Source: Foliimonas ilicis (lineage in GTDB: Bacteria > Pseudomonadota > Alphaproteobacteria > Rhizobiales > Rhizobiaceae). Taken from it: a stretch of DNA of 64,000 nt. The notes under the pieces were generated by a model, which did no database searches, was not told the DNA's origin, and saw only the letters and a list, made by a program, of their open reading frames with translations. The position numbers and the translations under genes were made by a program. The stretch spans positions 150,851 to 214,850 of the forward strand of contig NZ_JBDUUH010000011.1 of assembly GCF_039939195.1 (NCBI RefSeq). The letters are read 5' to 3'. Positions 34,371 through 43,019 of this stretch are shown piece by piece. Numbering within the stretch: position 1 is the stretch's first letter; each line of letters opens with the position of its first letter.

Positions 34371-34955
34371 TTACTCGATTGCCGACAGCGCCGTAGCCAG
34401 CCCTTTGAGCGACGCGGTTACGGTGATGGTTTCGCCAGCGGTCGTTAGGTAGGAGATGTCTGGGGCCGCATCTTTTGCGATCTGTTCGCGCAATATCGGC
34501 CCGACGGGCACTTTGCCGACGCAAACGACCTCATTGCATCCGTCCATGACAACATTGACGGGGCTTTGCCGCCCCGGAAACTGCAACGACACCGATCCAT
34601 CTGCTTTCGCGGAAGGCGGAGTGCGCAGGATCATGAACGGCTTTCCATCTTCGCTGGCTGCCAGAGACCAGCTAAAAACGGTTTGGCCGGACTGGTCCTC
34701 AATCACCTGACTGACATTGCAAATCCTTTGCTGCGCCTCGAGGTTCTCGTCGCAGATGAGGGTCCAGTTTTCGAATGGCTGGATGCTCCTGCGGTATTTG
34801 CCCAACGGCACGCCGGCAGGCAAAACGACATCGGATGGCTTGATCCTGAAACCTGGTTGCGAAAGCTCCTGTCCGACAGAAGCGGGACTAGCGGACAGGA
34901 CAAGGCAAGCCATGATCGCCAATCGATAGCTAACAGCGATGACTTGCCTGATCAT
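34371..34955 (-). CDS. Invasion-associated locus B (IalB) family protein
   Basis: 194 residues with a signal peptide (LAIMACLVLSASPASVG). The conserved core is FENWTLICDENLEAQQRICNVSQVIEDQSG, then FMILRTPP and a VVMDGCNEVVCVGKVPV segment with the paired cysteines of PF06776. IalB was named in Bartonella, where it affects red-cell invasion; its activity is not known. It begins seven bases after the adhesin stop. Confidence 0.85.
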   Translation of the reverse strand: MIRQVIAVSYRLAIMACLVLSASPASVGQELSQPGFRIKPSDVVLPAGVPLGKYRRSIQPFENWTLICDENLEAQQRICNVSQVIEDQSGQTVFSWSLAASEDGKPFMILRTPPSAKADGSVSLQFPGRQSPVNVVMDGCNEVVCVGKVPVGPILREQIAKDAAPDISYLTTAGETITVTASLKGLATALSAIE

Positions 34956-34962
34956 CCGGGCC

Positions 34963-37900
34963 TCAATTCAACGTGAAGCTCAGACCTGCGCCAGCTCCCC
35001 AGTGCCCGCCTGCAGTCGTGGCAGACAAATTGGCTCGGACCTTGCCATTGTCACTGGTGTAGCCGGCACCAAATGCCGCCGCCCCTTCGCCGCGCCAGAC
35101 ACCGCCGCCCAAGGCGACACTGACCTTTCCGGGATTGTCGTCGTAGCGGAGCGATGCAGCGGCCAAGCCGATCGCTGCAGCCTGTCTGGCTTCACTGCGA
35201 ACCGAACCCATGTCCCGATTGAGCTGGCCGAACTTCTGGTCGGTGTAGTTGTTCGCCTCGCTAAGCGTGGTCGTCGCCACCTTGTCAGTATAGCTGTTGG
35301 CAGTGTCGATCGCGTAGCTGACGCGGGTGTCCGTGTAGGACTTGGCCGTATCGAGCCCGTCCTTGAGCTGACCGACATTGACTGCATCATTATTGGCAAC
35401 ACCGGTTGCGACATTGGATATCAGAACCGGAGCATTCGGATCACCACCGACGAGCGTCATGCTGTTTTTCTTGGTGCCGTCGGGATTGGTATCATATTTG
35501 ACGGCATTCTGATCGAGCTCACCCAAGCCGCCTTCCAGGTTTTCGATCGCGGAGTTGGTGGCATGAAGCTGGCTGCCATTGATGGCATCGGTACTGTCTG
35601 CCGAGATCCGTCCGGCCGCGACATTGGTGACTGTTCGCTCAGCTCCGGCATCACCCACGCTGACGGTTCCCACCGGCGCCGTGCCGGCGAAATCATAGTT
35701 TTGACCTCGGATGGTGGTTCCTGCCGTGCCGGTCGCGGTCTGTGTCTGCGAGCCTGCACCCAGCGCTACATCGTTGGCGTTGTTGGCGGTCGCACCTTGA
35801 CCGATCGCCACCGCGCCATTGGCTCCCGTGGCCGTGGTCGCGCCATTGCCCATGGCGACGCTGCTGTCTCCATTAGCCACGGCGGTCGGGCCGACAGCGA
35901 CGCTTTCCTGACCGACGGCCTGACTGTCCGCGCCCGTTGAATTGGCGTGGAAGTATTTGTTTCCACCGCCGCCAGCATTGCTAAGATCGGTAAGGCTCTG
36001 ATTGACGGCCGCGAAGCTGTCGAACACCGAGGTATAGGTCGACCCCTGAATATTGTAGGTCGGCCCGGTGATCGAACCGTTGGGATTGACGATCGAACCG
36101 CCGCCCAAACTGTTGGCGATGCTGCTCGAGAGACCGTAGAGCTGGCTGCCGTTGATGGCGTCCAGGCTGGCTACGGACACCTCACCGTCGGTGACGCCGG
36201 TAAGGACACGCGTTCCACCCGTTGAATTGTTGAAACGTACGATATCGCCATCGGTCTGCGCCGCAACGGTAATGTCGCGGGTCGTTGCATCCTGACGGAC
36301 GAGGCCGATATTGCCGCTGGTGATGTCGTCCTGAAGGTTGGCGATGTCGCCGGTATTGGTCTTCACCTGATCGTCGAGCGCAGTCAGCGCGCCGCCGACG
36401 GTGGTTTGACTGCCACCTTGTATGTTGTAGGTCGGGCCAGTGAAGATGCCGGTGGCCGGGTCGTAACCCGCACCGCCACCGAGAGCTGCGGCTGTGTCGG
36501 CCAGTCCCGTGTTGGTCGTGTTGAGCTGGCTGCCATTGATCGCATCGGTGCTGGTTGCCGACACTTCGCCATCGGTCAGGCCTGTAAGCGTACGGGTGGC
36601 TCCGCCCTGGGCATTGAAGGCCACCGTATCACCGTCCGTGCCTGCGCCGACGGTGATCGGTGCATTGACGCCGGGTGCCGATTGCTGGACGAGACCGACA
36701 GTGCCGGAGGAAATGGCATCGTTCAAATCTGTGAGATTGCCGTCCACGGCGGCAAACGCGTCTCCTGCATTGTTATAATCGCCGCCCTGAATCGTGTAGG
36801 TCGGCACCGACAGCGTGCCATCAGGATTGACGACCGAGCCGCCGCCAAGCGCGATAGCGATGCTTTGGCTCGTGCCGAAAAGCTGGCTGCCATTGATAGC
36901 ATCCGTGCTGGTCGCCGACACCTCGCCAGCGGTCAAGCCGGTGAGAGTGCGGGTGATTCCGCCCAACCCGTTGAAGGCCACCGTGTCGCCATCCGTCCCT
37001 GCACCGACTGTGATCGGTGCGTTGATGCCGGGTGCCGATTGCTGGACGAGGCCGATCGTGCCGGACGAGATCGCCTCGTTCAAATCCGTGAGATTGCCGT
37101 CCACGGCGGCAAACGCGTCTCCGGCATTGTTATAATCGCCGCCCTGAATCGTGTAGGTCGGCACCGACAGCGTGCCATCAGGATTGACGACCGAGCCGCC
37201 GCCGAGCGCGATAGCGATGCTTTGGCTCGTGCCGAAAAGCTGGCTTCCGTTGATCGCATCGGTGCTGGTTGCGGATACTTCCCCAGCGGTCAGACCGGTG
37301 AGGGTACGGGTGGCCCCACCCTGGGCATTGAAGGCCACCGTATCACCATCCGTGCCTGCGCCGACTGTGATCGGTGCATTGACGCCCGGAGCAGATTGCT
37401 GGACGAGGCCGACGGTGCCGGATGCGATGGCGTCGCTCAGATTGGCAATGTCGCCCTCATTGTTCGTGACACGACCATCGAGATTGGTGATGGCGCCGCC
37501 GACACCGGTGACTGGGGTGGTGCCGCCCGCACCGTCGCCGATAATGTAAACCGGTGTCGTCAGACTGCCTGTTGCGGGGTCATAAGTCGAACCGCCGCCG
37601 AGGCTGATGGCGATATCGCCGCCAAGGTTTTCAACTGAGGCATTGGTGGCATTGATTGCGGTGTTGGCCTCGTTCACGACGCCGGACAATTGCCGAATGT
37701 TAACGGCATCGAAATCCGCCGAGCCATCCGCGACATGCTGGATCTGGCGGGCATTGCCTGCGGAACCTACCGAGACGGCACCGGCACCGGCATTGCCGGC
37801 ATTGTTGAAGACGAGGCCAACCGGAGCGCTTGCGGGATCGATGATGACGCCGTTCGTATTGTTGTTTGCGCCGCCAGCCGAGCTTGCGCCGAGCGTCACG

Positions 37901-39765
37901 CCGCCGGCCGAAGTTACTGTGGCGCCGTTACCCATGGCGACACCGTTGGTTGCTGCGGCACTCGCCGATGCTCCGTCGCCAATGGCAACCGATCCGGCAC
38001 CGCCCGCGACGGAACGAATGCCCAGCGCGACTGCAGAAGCTCCGGTCGCTTGCGCACCACCGGCAACTCCGAAGTCCGACGCGCCACCCAGGGCAAGAGA
38101 ATTGGCGCCAGAGGCAACCGCGCCCTGCCCCATGGCAATTGCGCCAGCCTGGGACGCCGCCGACTGTCGGCCAATCGCGATTGATGAAACGCCGGACGCA
38201 GTAGACGCGTTACCCACTGCGAAGGCAGCATTACCCGATGCCAGGGCTTGAAAATCACCCCGCGTTCCGATTGCAATGGAATTGTCCGCAGTGGCTTGAG
38301 CACCTGCACCAATGGCTGTGGCGATACCACCAGCATTGGCACCCGCGCCAAGAGCCGTCCCGCCCAAGCTGGTCGCCGTTTGACCGATCGCGATGCCACT
38401 ACTGTTGGTGGTGCTGGAATTGGCATTTGCGCCCAAACCAATGGCAACATTGCCGGCAGCCGCGGCAACACTGTTCGCACCCAGGGCGACACTGCCAGTG
38501 CCACTGCCCTGCGCATTCAGGCCAATGGCTGTAGCGTTTGTTTGCGTGGCGCGCGCGTTGTAACCGAGCGCAGAGCTTCCGGCCAAGGTTGCTTGCGCGG
38601 TTGAGCCCACAGCGGTTGACTGCACGCCGGACGCCGCCGACCCGGTGCCTAGCGCCGTGGCGTCAGCCGCTGTGGCATTCGCATTGGCGCCGAAGGTTGA
38701 TGATCTAGCGCCCGTCGCGTTGGAGGCCACGCCGACAACTGTCGAGTCCGTGCCGGATGCCGTGCTGAAATTACCGCCGACCACGACGGAATTCGTGCCG
38801 CTCGCGGTCGTCTGGCTGCCTAACGCTGTCGAGTCCTGACCTGTGGCATGCGCGGCAGCACCCAAAGCCAGCGAATCGCCAGCGGTTCCCGTTGCATCGC
38901 CGGTGGTTCGATTGGCGATGGCGCCCGAGCCGATCGCTATGGCGCTTCCGCTCAATGCGGCAGCAGTGGCACCGTTGCCCATAGCAATCGAGCCTTGGCC
39001 TTGTGCCTGAGCATTATAACCAACGGGCGTCGCGCCTATTTGTGACGCACGCGCTGAGTTACCTAGAGCCGTCGCTTGGTTCTGATTTGCAAACGAAGCC
39101 TGACCAAATGCAGAGCTTTGAGTGGCGGTGGCTGACGATTGCCGCCCAATCGCAACAGAATTAGAGCCTGTCGAGTTGGCAGCATCGCCGATGGCAATAC
39201 CAAAATTATCCGCAGTCGCGCCGCTGCCTGCACCAATCGCGATGGAAAACGAGCCGCATGTTGCTGGCGCCGCGGCGCCGCTGCCCATGGCAGAGCTGCC
39301 GTGGATGGCATCGATCTGAACACATGTGCCTGCGAAGGCTGGCGAAACGATCGAATCCACTGAAACTGCGCCGAAAAGTGAAAGTCCGAACGCACTGGCC
39401 AAGGCTGCGTTTCGAAGCCGCAGCCTGTTACCTGACAATGATCGAATGGCACTGACAATGAAACCGGCAATAGGCTTTCCGCAATGGCCGCAGGTCGGCA
39501 CGCTCAGCAAGCTGAATTGTCTCTCCGAATTCGAGCCGCCATTCGCGGCAGAGCTGGAAAGCGCCATGACTGGCGCACGCCCGCTTCCCAATTCACCCAG
39601 ACCAAGACGTTTTCGGCTCATACCGAGCACGCGATGCGCCATACGAAGAACTGCCATCAGGCGACGGCGCAGCGAGCGGCTGTTGCGCGCATCGGAAATC
39701 GAACCATCGGCCAAATCACGATTTGCCGACCGGAACGAATTGATGTGGTTCACCGCTTTGCGCAT
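34963..39765 (-). CDS. Trimeric autotransporter adhesin (YadA-like)
   Basis: 1600 residues. About 110 residues precede the membrane-targeting segment (residues 112-145, ending SPAFAG); the extension holds a CGHC pair (92-95) and several internal Met codons. The head (about 160-660) is made of 14-residue repeats of the AIG-x-SAxA type. A neck (NARQIQHVADGSADFDAVN) is near 690. Three units of 119 residues (about 721-1079) each contain SATSTDAINGSQLFGTSQS, then further neck, head and stalk blocks. The C-terminal anchor (about 1530-1600) ends ATTAGGHWGAGAGLSFTLN, the final beta-strands with a terminal aromatic/Asn pattern. It should form a surface trimer that binds host or matrix components. Confidence 0.93.
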   Translation of the reverse strand: MRKAVNHINSFRSANRDLADGSISDARNSRSLRRRLMAVLRMAHRVLGMSRKRLGLGELGSGRAPVMALSSSAANGGSNSERQFSLLSVPTCGHCGKPIAGFIVSAIRSLSGNRLRLRNAALASAFGLSLFGAVSVDSIVSPAFAGTCVQIDAIHGSSAMGSGAAAPATCGSFSIAIGAGSGATADNFGIAIGDAANSTGSNSVAIGRQSSATATQSSAFGQASFANQNQATALGNSARASQIGATPVGYNAQAQGQGSIAMGNGATAAALSGSAIAIGSGAIANRTTGDATGTAGDSLALGAAAHATGQDSTALGSQTTASGTNSVVVGGNFSTASGTDSTVVGVASNATGARSSTFGANANATAADATALGTGSAASGVQSTAVGSTAQATLAGSSALGYNARATQTNATAIGLNAQGSGTGSVALGANSVAAAAGNVAIGLGANANSSTTNSSGIAIGQTATSLGGTALGAGANAGGIATAIGAGAQATADNSIAIGTRGDFQALASGNAAFAVGNASTASGVSSIAIGRQSAASQAGAIAMGQGAVASGANSLALGGASDFGVAGGAQATGASAVALGIRSVAGGAGSVAIGDGASASAAATNGVAMGNGATVTSAGGVTLGASSAGGANNNTNGVIIDPASAPVGLVFNNAGNAGAGAVSVGSAGNARQIQHVADGSADFDAVNIRQLSGVVNEANTAINATNASVENLGGDIAISLGGGSTYDPATGSLTTPVYIIGDGAGGTTPVTGVGGAITNLDGRVTNNEGDIANLSDAIASGTVGLVQQSAPGVNAPITVGAGTDGDTVAFNAQGGATRTLTGLTAGEVSATSTDAINGSQLFGTSQSIAIALGGGSVVNPDGTLSVPTYTIQGGDYNNAGDAFAAVDGNLTDLNEAISSGTIGLVQQSAPGINAPITVGAGTDGDTVAFNGLGGITRTLTGLTAGEVSATSTDAINGSQLFGTSQSIAIALGGGSVVNPDGTLSVPTYTIQGGDYNNAGDAFAAVDGNLTDLNDAISSGTVGLVQQSAPGVNAPITVGAGTDGDTVAFNAQGGATRTLTGLTDGEVSATSTDAINGSQLNTTNTGLADTAAALGGGAGYDPATGIFTGPTYNIQGGSQTTVGGALTALDDQVKTNTGDIANLQDDITSGNIGLVRQDATTRDITVAAQTDGDIVRFNNSTGGTRVLTGVTDGEVSVASLDAINGSQLYGLSSSIANSLGGGSIVNPNGSITGPTYNIQGSTYTSVFDSFAAVNQSLTDLSNAGGGGNKYFHANSTGADSQAVGQESVAVGPTAVANGDSSVAMGNGATTATGANGAVAIGQGATANNANDVALGAGSQTQTATGTAGTTIRGQNYDFAGTAPVGTVSVGDAGAERTVTNVAAGRISADSTDAINGSQLHATNSAIENLEGGLGELDQNAVKYDTNPDGTKKNSMTLVGGDPNAPVLISNVATGVANNDAVNVGQLKDGLDTAKSYTDTRVSYAIDTANSYTDKVATTTLSEANNYTDQKFGQLNRDMGSVRSEARQAAAIGLAAASLRYDDNPGKVSVALGGGVWRGEGAAAFGAGYTSDNGKVRANLSATTAGGHWGAGAGLSFTLN
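36531..37601. repeat. Three 357-bp tandem repeats within the adhesin gene
   Basis: Units begin at about 36531, 36888 and 37245. The first two are nearly identical; the third diverges after about 37440. Each unit encodes 119 residues, so gain or loss of a unit keeps the reading frame. The third base of several codons differs between units, which suggests an old duplication with partial homogenisation. Confidence 0.85.
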
Positions 39766-40217
39766 GCTGCTTCCTCTTGCTGGCTTAGGGATATTTCTTG
39801 CTCGGCTAATGCCTGCGGATGAAGTTCGCAGGTCGCGTCACTGTCGTCCTGGGTGGAATTCCGTATCTCTTTGAGCAGAGCCTGACCGTCACGCGTTCCG
39901 AATTGTTCGATCGCGTTGCAGGCTTCTTCGACCCAAGGCTTCGTCGCGACGGGAACACTGAATAAAACGTGCTCGACCCGTTCTGGCGTCAGCTTGAGGG
40001 AGAGAAGCGAGCGGCATGCCGCAAGATGCGCTCCAGGGTCTCCAGCGCCATAAGCCGGCATCGTCAGGCCCAGCACGAACCGCGCGAAAAGATGGTCAAT
40101 CTCATCCGACGAGATCAGAGACGCATAGCGCCCCTCGAGCGCTCGAGCTGCAGCCCGAGCTTTCGGTTCAAAGAGTTTCGTGTCGGGCAAAAAGTCATTG
40201 AAGGAGACGGCATTCAT
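39750..40217 (-). CDS. Unknown 155-residue protein at the head of the adhesin operon
   Basis: The start at ATG 40217 (MNAVSFNDFLPDTKL) has GAGGG about seven bases upstream, and the 3' end overlaps the adhesin start by 16 bases, which implies translational coupling. It is soluble and mostly helical, with FARFVLGLTMPAYGAGDPGAHLAACRS and TRDGQALLKEIRN segments and one cysteine near residue 70. No domain is recognised. Its position suggests a cytoplasmic factor for adhesin production, but this is context only. Confidence 0.65.
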   Translation of the reverse strand: MNAVSFNDFLPDTKLFEPKARAAARALEGRYASLISSDEIDHLFARFVLGLTMPAYGAGDPGAHLAACRSLLSLKLTPERVEHVLFSVPVATKPWVEEACNAIEQFGTRDGQALLKEIRNSTQDDSDATCELHPQALAEQEISLSQQEEAACAKR

Positions 40218-40748
40218 TTCCGGCCCTCGACGTTGTCGAGAGTTCCCCCTGCTATGCCGCAAGCATATGACTGTCGTTTCTGGAGTGCGGACAAGCCGGC
40301 TCTTCGCCCAATGCCAGCCCTCTGCCAGCAGCTTTCGCACGCACAATTTCGGTCCCAAAACGTCACAAAAATCCTCCTACCGTTTATCGGCGAAAGACTT
40401 TTCGTACCAAACGCGCGACACCCCCACATCGGAATCGCATAAGGACAAAAACCCACCTCTTATGGAGGACTAATGCAACCAAACATTGCATGTCAATAAT
40501 GCAGCGCTCGCGCGGCAACATTAAGTTAAAAATTTGGCAATCAATATTAGTTTATGCTAATTTACTTATACATATAATACAAATAATCCAAAATCATATT
40601 TTATATTTGAGTTCTATATTTATGAATTTCACCATTATATGGAAATCGTTGAAATATATATTTGACGCCTGATGTTTGTTTTTCCGGGCGTTATAGATTT
40701 GAAAATACCGTTTTCAGATGCTGATTTATGGGGCATGCGCGTTCGTCG
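40218..40748. promoter_or_regulatory. AT-rich intergenic region ahead of the adhesin operon
   Basis: About 530 bases between convergently flanking genes. The part from about 40500 to 40680 has a markedly lower G+C content than anything else in the window, with runs such as TATACATATAATACAAATAA. On the minus strand a TTGACA (40496-40491) is placed for a leftward promoter toward the operon, though no good -10 box follows. A 60-codon frame in the AT-rich part is not convincing. Low G+C regions of this kind are common binding sites for H-NS-like or MucR-type silencers. Confidence 0.5.
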
Positions 40749-41654
40749 CTACGACCGCGAGTACGCCGACAGGCCCTCATGAAGCGCATCGAATACCAGT
40801 CGCACCCGCTGCACATTTCTCAGGTCTTCGTGCATCACCACCCAGGTATCCAGCGGAATGTCCACGACGCCGGGCAGGACGCGGACAAGATTGGCATCGC
40901 GCTTGGCCAAACCGGCATGGCAGACGCCAATGCCAATTCCAGCGCGGATCGCGGCAAGCTGGCCAAGATCGCTGTCTGTCCGGAAAGCAAAGTCATCGCG
41001 CCGGAATGACAGACCCAAATCGCGCACCGTCCGAACGCCGATGGTTTCTGTTTCAAAGCCGATCAGCGCAAAGCGGGGCAAATCAGCAAGTGCTGCAGGC
41101 GTGCCTTGGGCATCGAGATAGCCCTGCGTTGCGTGCAGCCCCAGCCGGATCGCGCCGACATGACGGGCAACGAGGGCCGCCTGTACCGGCCTGACCATGC
41201 GCACCGCGATATCGGCTTCGCGGCCCAGCAAATCCTCGCTCCTGTTGTTGAGACCAAGTTCGATTTCGAGTTCCGGATGCCGGTTCCGCAAATCGGCCAG
41301 GATGGCCGGCAGAACCTCCACCCCCACCACCTCGCTTGCAGTGATGCGCACCGTTCCCGATGCAGAGGCGGCTTCCGCCGACGCCGCTCGTGTGAACGAG
41401 TCCGCCGCGTGGGCCATCGCTTCAGCATGCGCGGCGAGGTCGATGGCGATCGGGGTTGGCAGCAAGCCGCTGGGCGAGCGGGTGAACAGAGCAACCCCAT
41501 GATCCTGCTCCAGATCTTCGATACGCCGCCGCACGGTTGGTTGCGCGATCCCCAGAGCACGGGCCGCGGCAGAAAGACTTCCCTCCCGCATGACCGCGAG
41601 AAAAGCGCGCTGCCGTTCCCAATCTGTTATTTCCGGCCTGATATGCTTGCTCAT
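40749..41654 (-). CDS. LysR-family transcriptional regulator
   Basis: 301 residues from ATG 41654 (MSKHIRPEITDWERQRAFLAV). The helix-turn-helix GSLSAAARALGIAQPTVRRRIEDLE is at about 27-51, and the effector domain starts near 95 (ASGTVRITASEVVGVEVLP). It is divergent from the small membrane protein and NmrA-type gene with 89 bases between starts, so it probably controls them. The upstream in-frame codons (to 41732) fall in the shared promoter. Confidence 0.9.
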   Translation of the reverse strand: MSKHIRPEITDWERQRAFLAVMREGSLSAAARALGIAQPTVRRRIEDLEQDHGVALFTRSPSGLLPTPIAIDLAAHAEAMAHAADSFTRAASAEAASASGTVRITASEVVGVEVLPAILADLRNRHPELEIELGLNNRSEDLLGREADIAVRMVRPVQAALVARHVGAIRLGLHATQGYLDAQGTPAALADLPRFALIGFETETIGVRTVRDLGLSFRRDDFAFRTDSDLGQLAAIRAGIGIGVCHAGLAKRDANLVRVLPGVVDIPLDTWVVMHEDLRNVQRVRLVFDALHEGLSAYSRS

Positions 41655-41743
41655 ATATTTTGTACTAGCTGACTGACAAAGATTGTCAATTTTATACGAA
41701 TACCAACGCGGCCATATTGGGCGGGTCAACACAGGAGCCCATC

Positions 41744-42091
41744 ATGGCTATTTCACATTCTGCGGCGGGCGTACCGCCCCGCCGAACACCCGGTTATGTC
41801 GTTTATTCGGCTCTGGCCGTTCCCATCCTCATCATCGGCCAATTTGCCCTGCTGGCCGTTCTGCCGATTGCCTTGCTTTTATTTGGAACCTGGCGCGATC
41901 TCAGGGGCCGCGCACTGCGCTGGTGGGCCGGGCTTGCAGCCCTGCTCTACGCGGCTGCCCTGGCGATCTGGCAGCTCAATCCAAATGGTGCCGAAAGCCT
42001 GTCCAAGGACATCCATCCGCTCCTCGCCGGCTTGATCGTCGCCGCCGCGATCATCCTGCTCGCCAAAATCTATCGGCGCCGGACACGCTGA
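41744..42091 (+). CDS. Small integral membrane protein, unknown
   Basis: 115 residues with three hydrophobic helices: about 21-46 (YSALAVPILIIGQFALLAVLPIALL), 55-75 (WWAGLAALLYAAALAIW) and 90-107 (AGLIVAAAIILLAKI). A highly basic end (YRRRTR) follows. CAGGAG precedes the ATG. It is the first gene of the likely LysR-controlled pair with the NmrA-type gene, 29 bases apart. No function recognised. Confidence 0.75.
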   Translation: MAISHSAAGVPPRRTPGYVVYSALAVPILIIGQFALLAVLPIALLLFGTWRDLRGRALRWWAGLAALLYAAALAIWQLNPNGAESLSKDIHPLLAGLIVAAAIILLAKIYRRRTR

Positions 42092-42120
42092 CCCGTTTTA
42101 ATCAATCACAGGAGAAGAAA

Positions 42121-42999
42121 ATGATCTTGATCACTGGTGCGACCGGCAATGTCGGCACTGAAATTCTCAAACATCTTGTGAAGCAAGGTGTGCCCGCCAA
42201 AGCCATGGTTCGCTCGACTGCGTCGGCCGATAAACTCGCAGGTTTTTCCGGCATCGAGCCGGTCATTGCCGACTTCGACGATCCAAGCTCACTGGAACGC
42301 GCACTCACGGGCATCGAAACCGCATTTCTGCTGACCAATTCATCCGAGCGGGCCGAAACGCAGCAATTGGCATTTGTCGCGGCGGCCAAGCGGGCGGGTG
42401 TCCGCCATCTGGTCAAGTTCTCGCAAGTGCACGCCGCCTCGGATTCACCCGTCCGGTTTCTGCGTTACCATGCGATTGTCGAACAGGCGATCATGGCCTC
42501 CAGAATGGCCTATACGATCTTGCGGTCCAATCTGTTCATGCAGGAATTGCTGTCATTTCGCGACAGCATAAAGGGCGGCAAGCTGTTCGCCCCGATTGGC
42601 GACGCCAGGATCAGCCTGGTCGATATCCGCGATCTGGCGGCCGTGGCCGTCGTGGCAATGACCCGGCCCGGACAGAACAAGACCTACGACCTGACCGGCC
42701 CCGAAGCCCTCAGCCATGACGAGATTGCGGAAAAAATTGCGGCGGTGGTCGGGTGGCCGGTAAAGTTCGTGCCGATCGACCCCGATGCGATGCGGCAAGC
42801 CTTGGCTGAATTTGGCATTCCGCAATGGCAAGCGGATGGCGTCATCGAGGATTATGCCCACTACGCCCGCAATGAAGCGGCCGAAATCAGCGGTGATATA
42901 GCCTCAGTCCTCGGCAAAAACCCAACGACGCTCGACACATTCCTCAACGAATACCGCTCCTCTCTCGTCGCCCAAGAGGAGATGCAGCATGAGCGTTAA
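42121..42999 (+). CDS. NmrA-like NAD(P)-binding oxidoreductase (azoreductase/QorB type)
   Basis: 292 residues of an atypical short-chain dehydrogenase. The dinucleotide loop ITGATGNVGTEI is at residues 4-15, and the later VKFSQVHAASDSPVRFLRYHAIVEQ block is typical of QorB/azoreductase-type NmrA proteins. These reduce quinones or azo compounds with NADPH. The strong CAGGAGAAGAAA before the ATG supports the start. A LysR gene on the other side suggests induction by a quinone-like compound; that is inferred. Confidence 0.88.
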   Translation: MILITGATGNVGTEILKHLVKQGVPAKAMVRSTASADKLAGFSGIEPVIADFDDPSSLERALTGIETAFLLTNSSERAETQQLAFVAAAKRAGVRHLVKFSQVHAASDSPVRFLRYHAIVEQAIMASRMAYTILRSNLFMQELLSFRDSIKGGKLFAPIGDARISLVDIRDLAAVAVVAMTRPGQNKTYDLTGPEALSHDEIAEKIAAVVGWPVKFVPIDPDAMRQALAEFGIPQWQADGVIEDYAHYARNEAAEISGDIASVLGKNPTTLDTFLNEYRSSLVAQEEMQHER

Positions 43000-43019
43000 G
43001 CCGAAGAAGATGGCCTAAA

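Noticed and set aside
36406..37638. A 410-codon frame on the plus strand within the adhesin
   Set aside because: It is the antisense of the repeated adhesin coding sequence, repeats with the same 357-base period, and has no protein-like features.
40490..40672. A 60-codon frame in the AT-rich region ahead of the adhesin unit
   Set aside because: The composition is explained by the AT-rich DNA, with no ribosome binding site and no plausible protein pattern beyond chance hydrophobicity.
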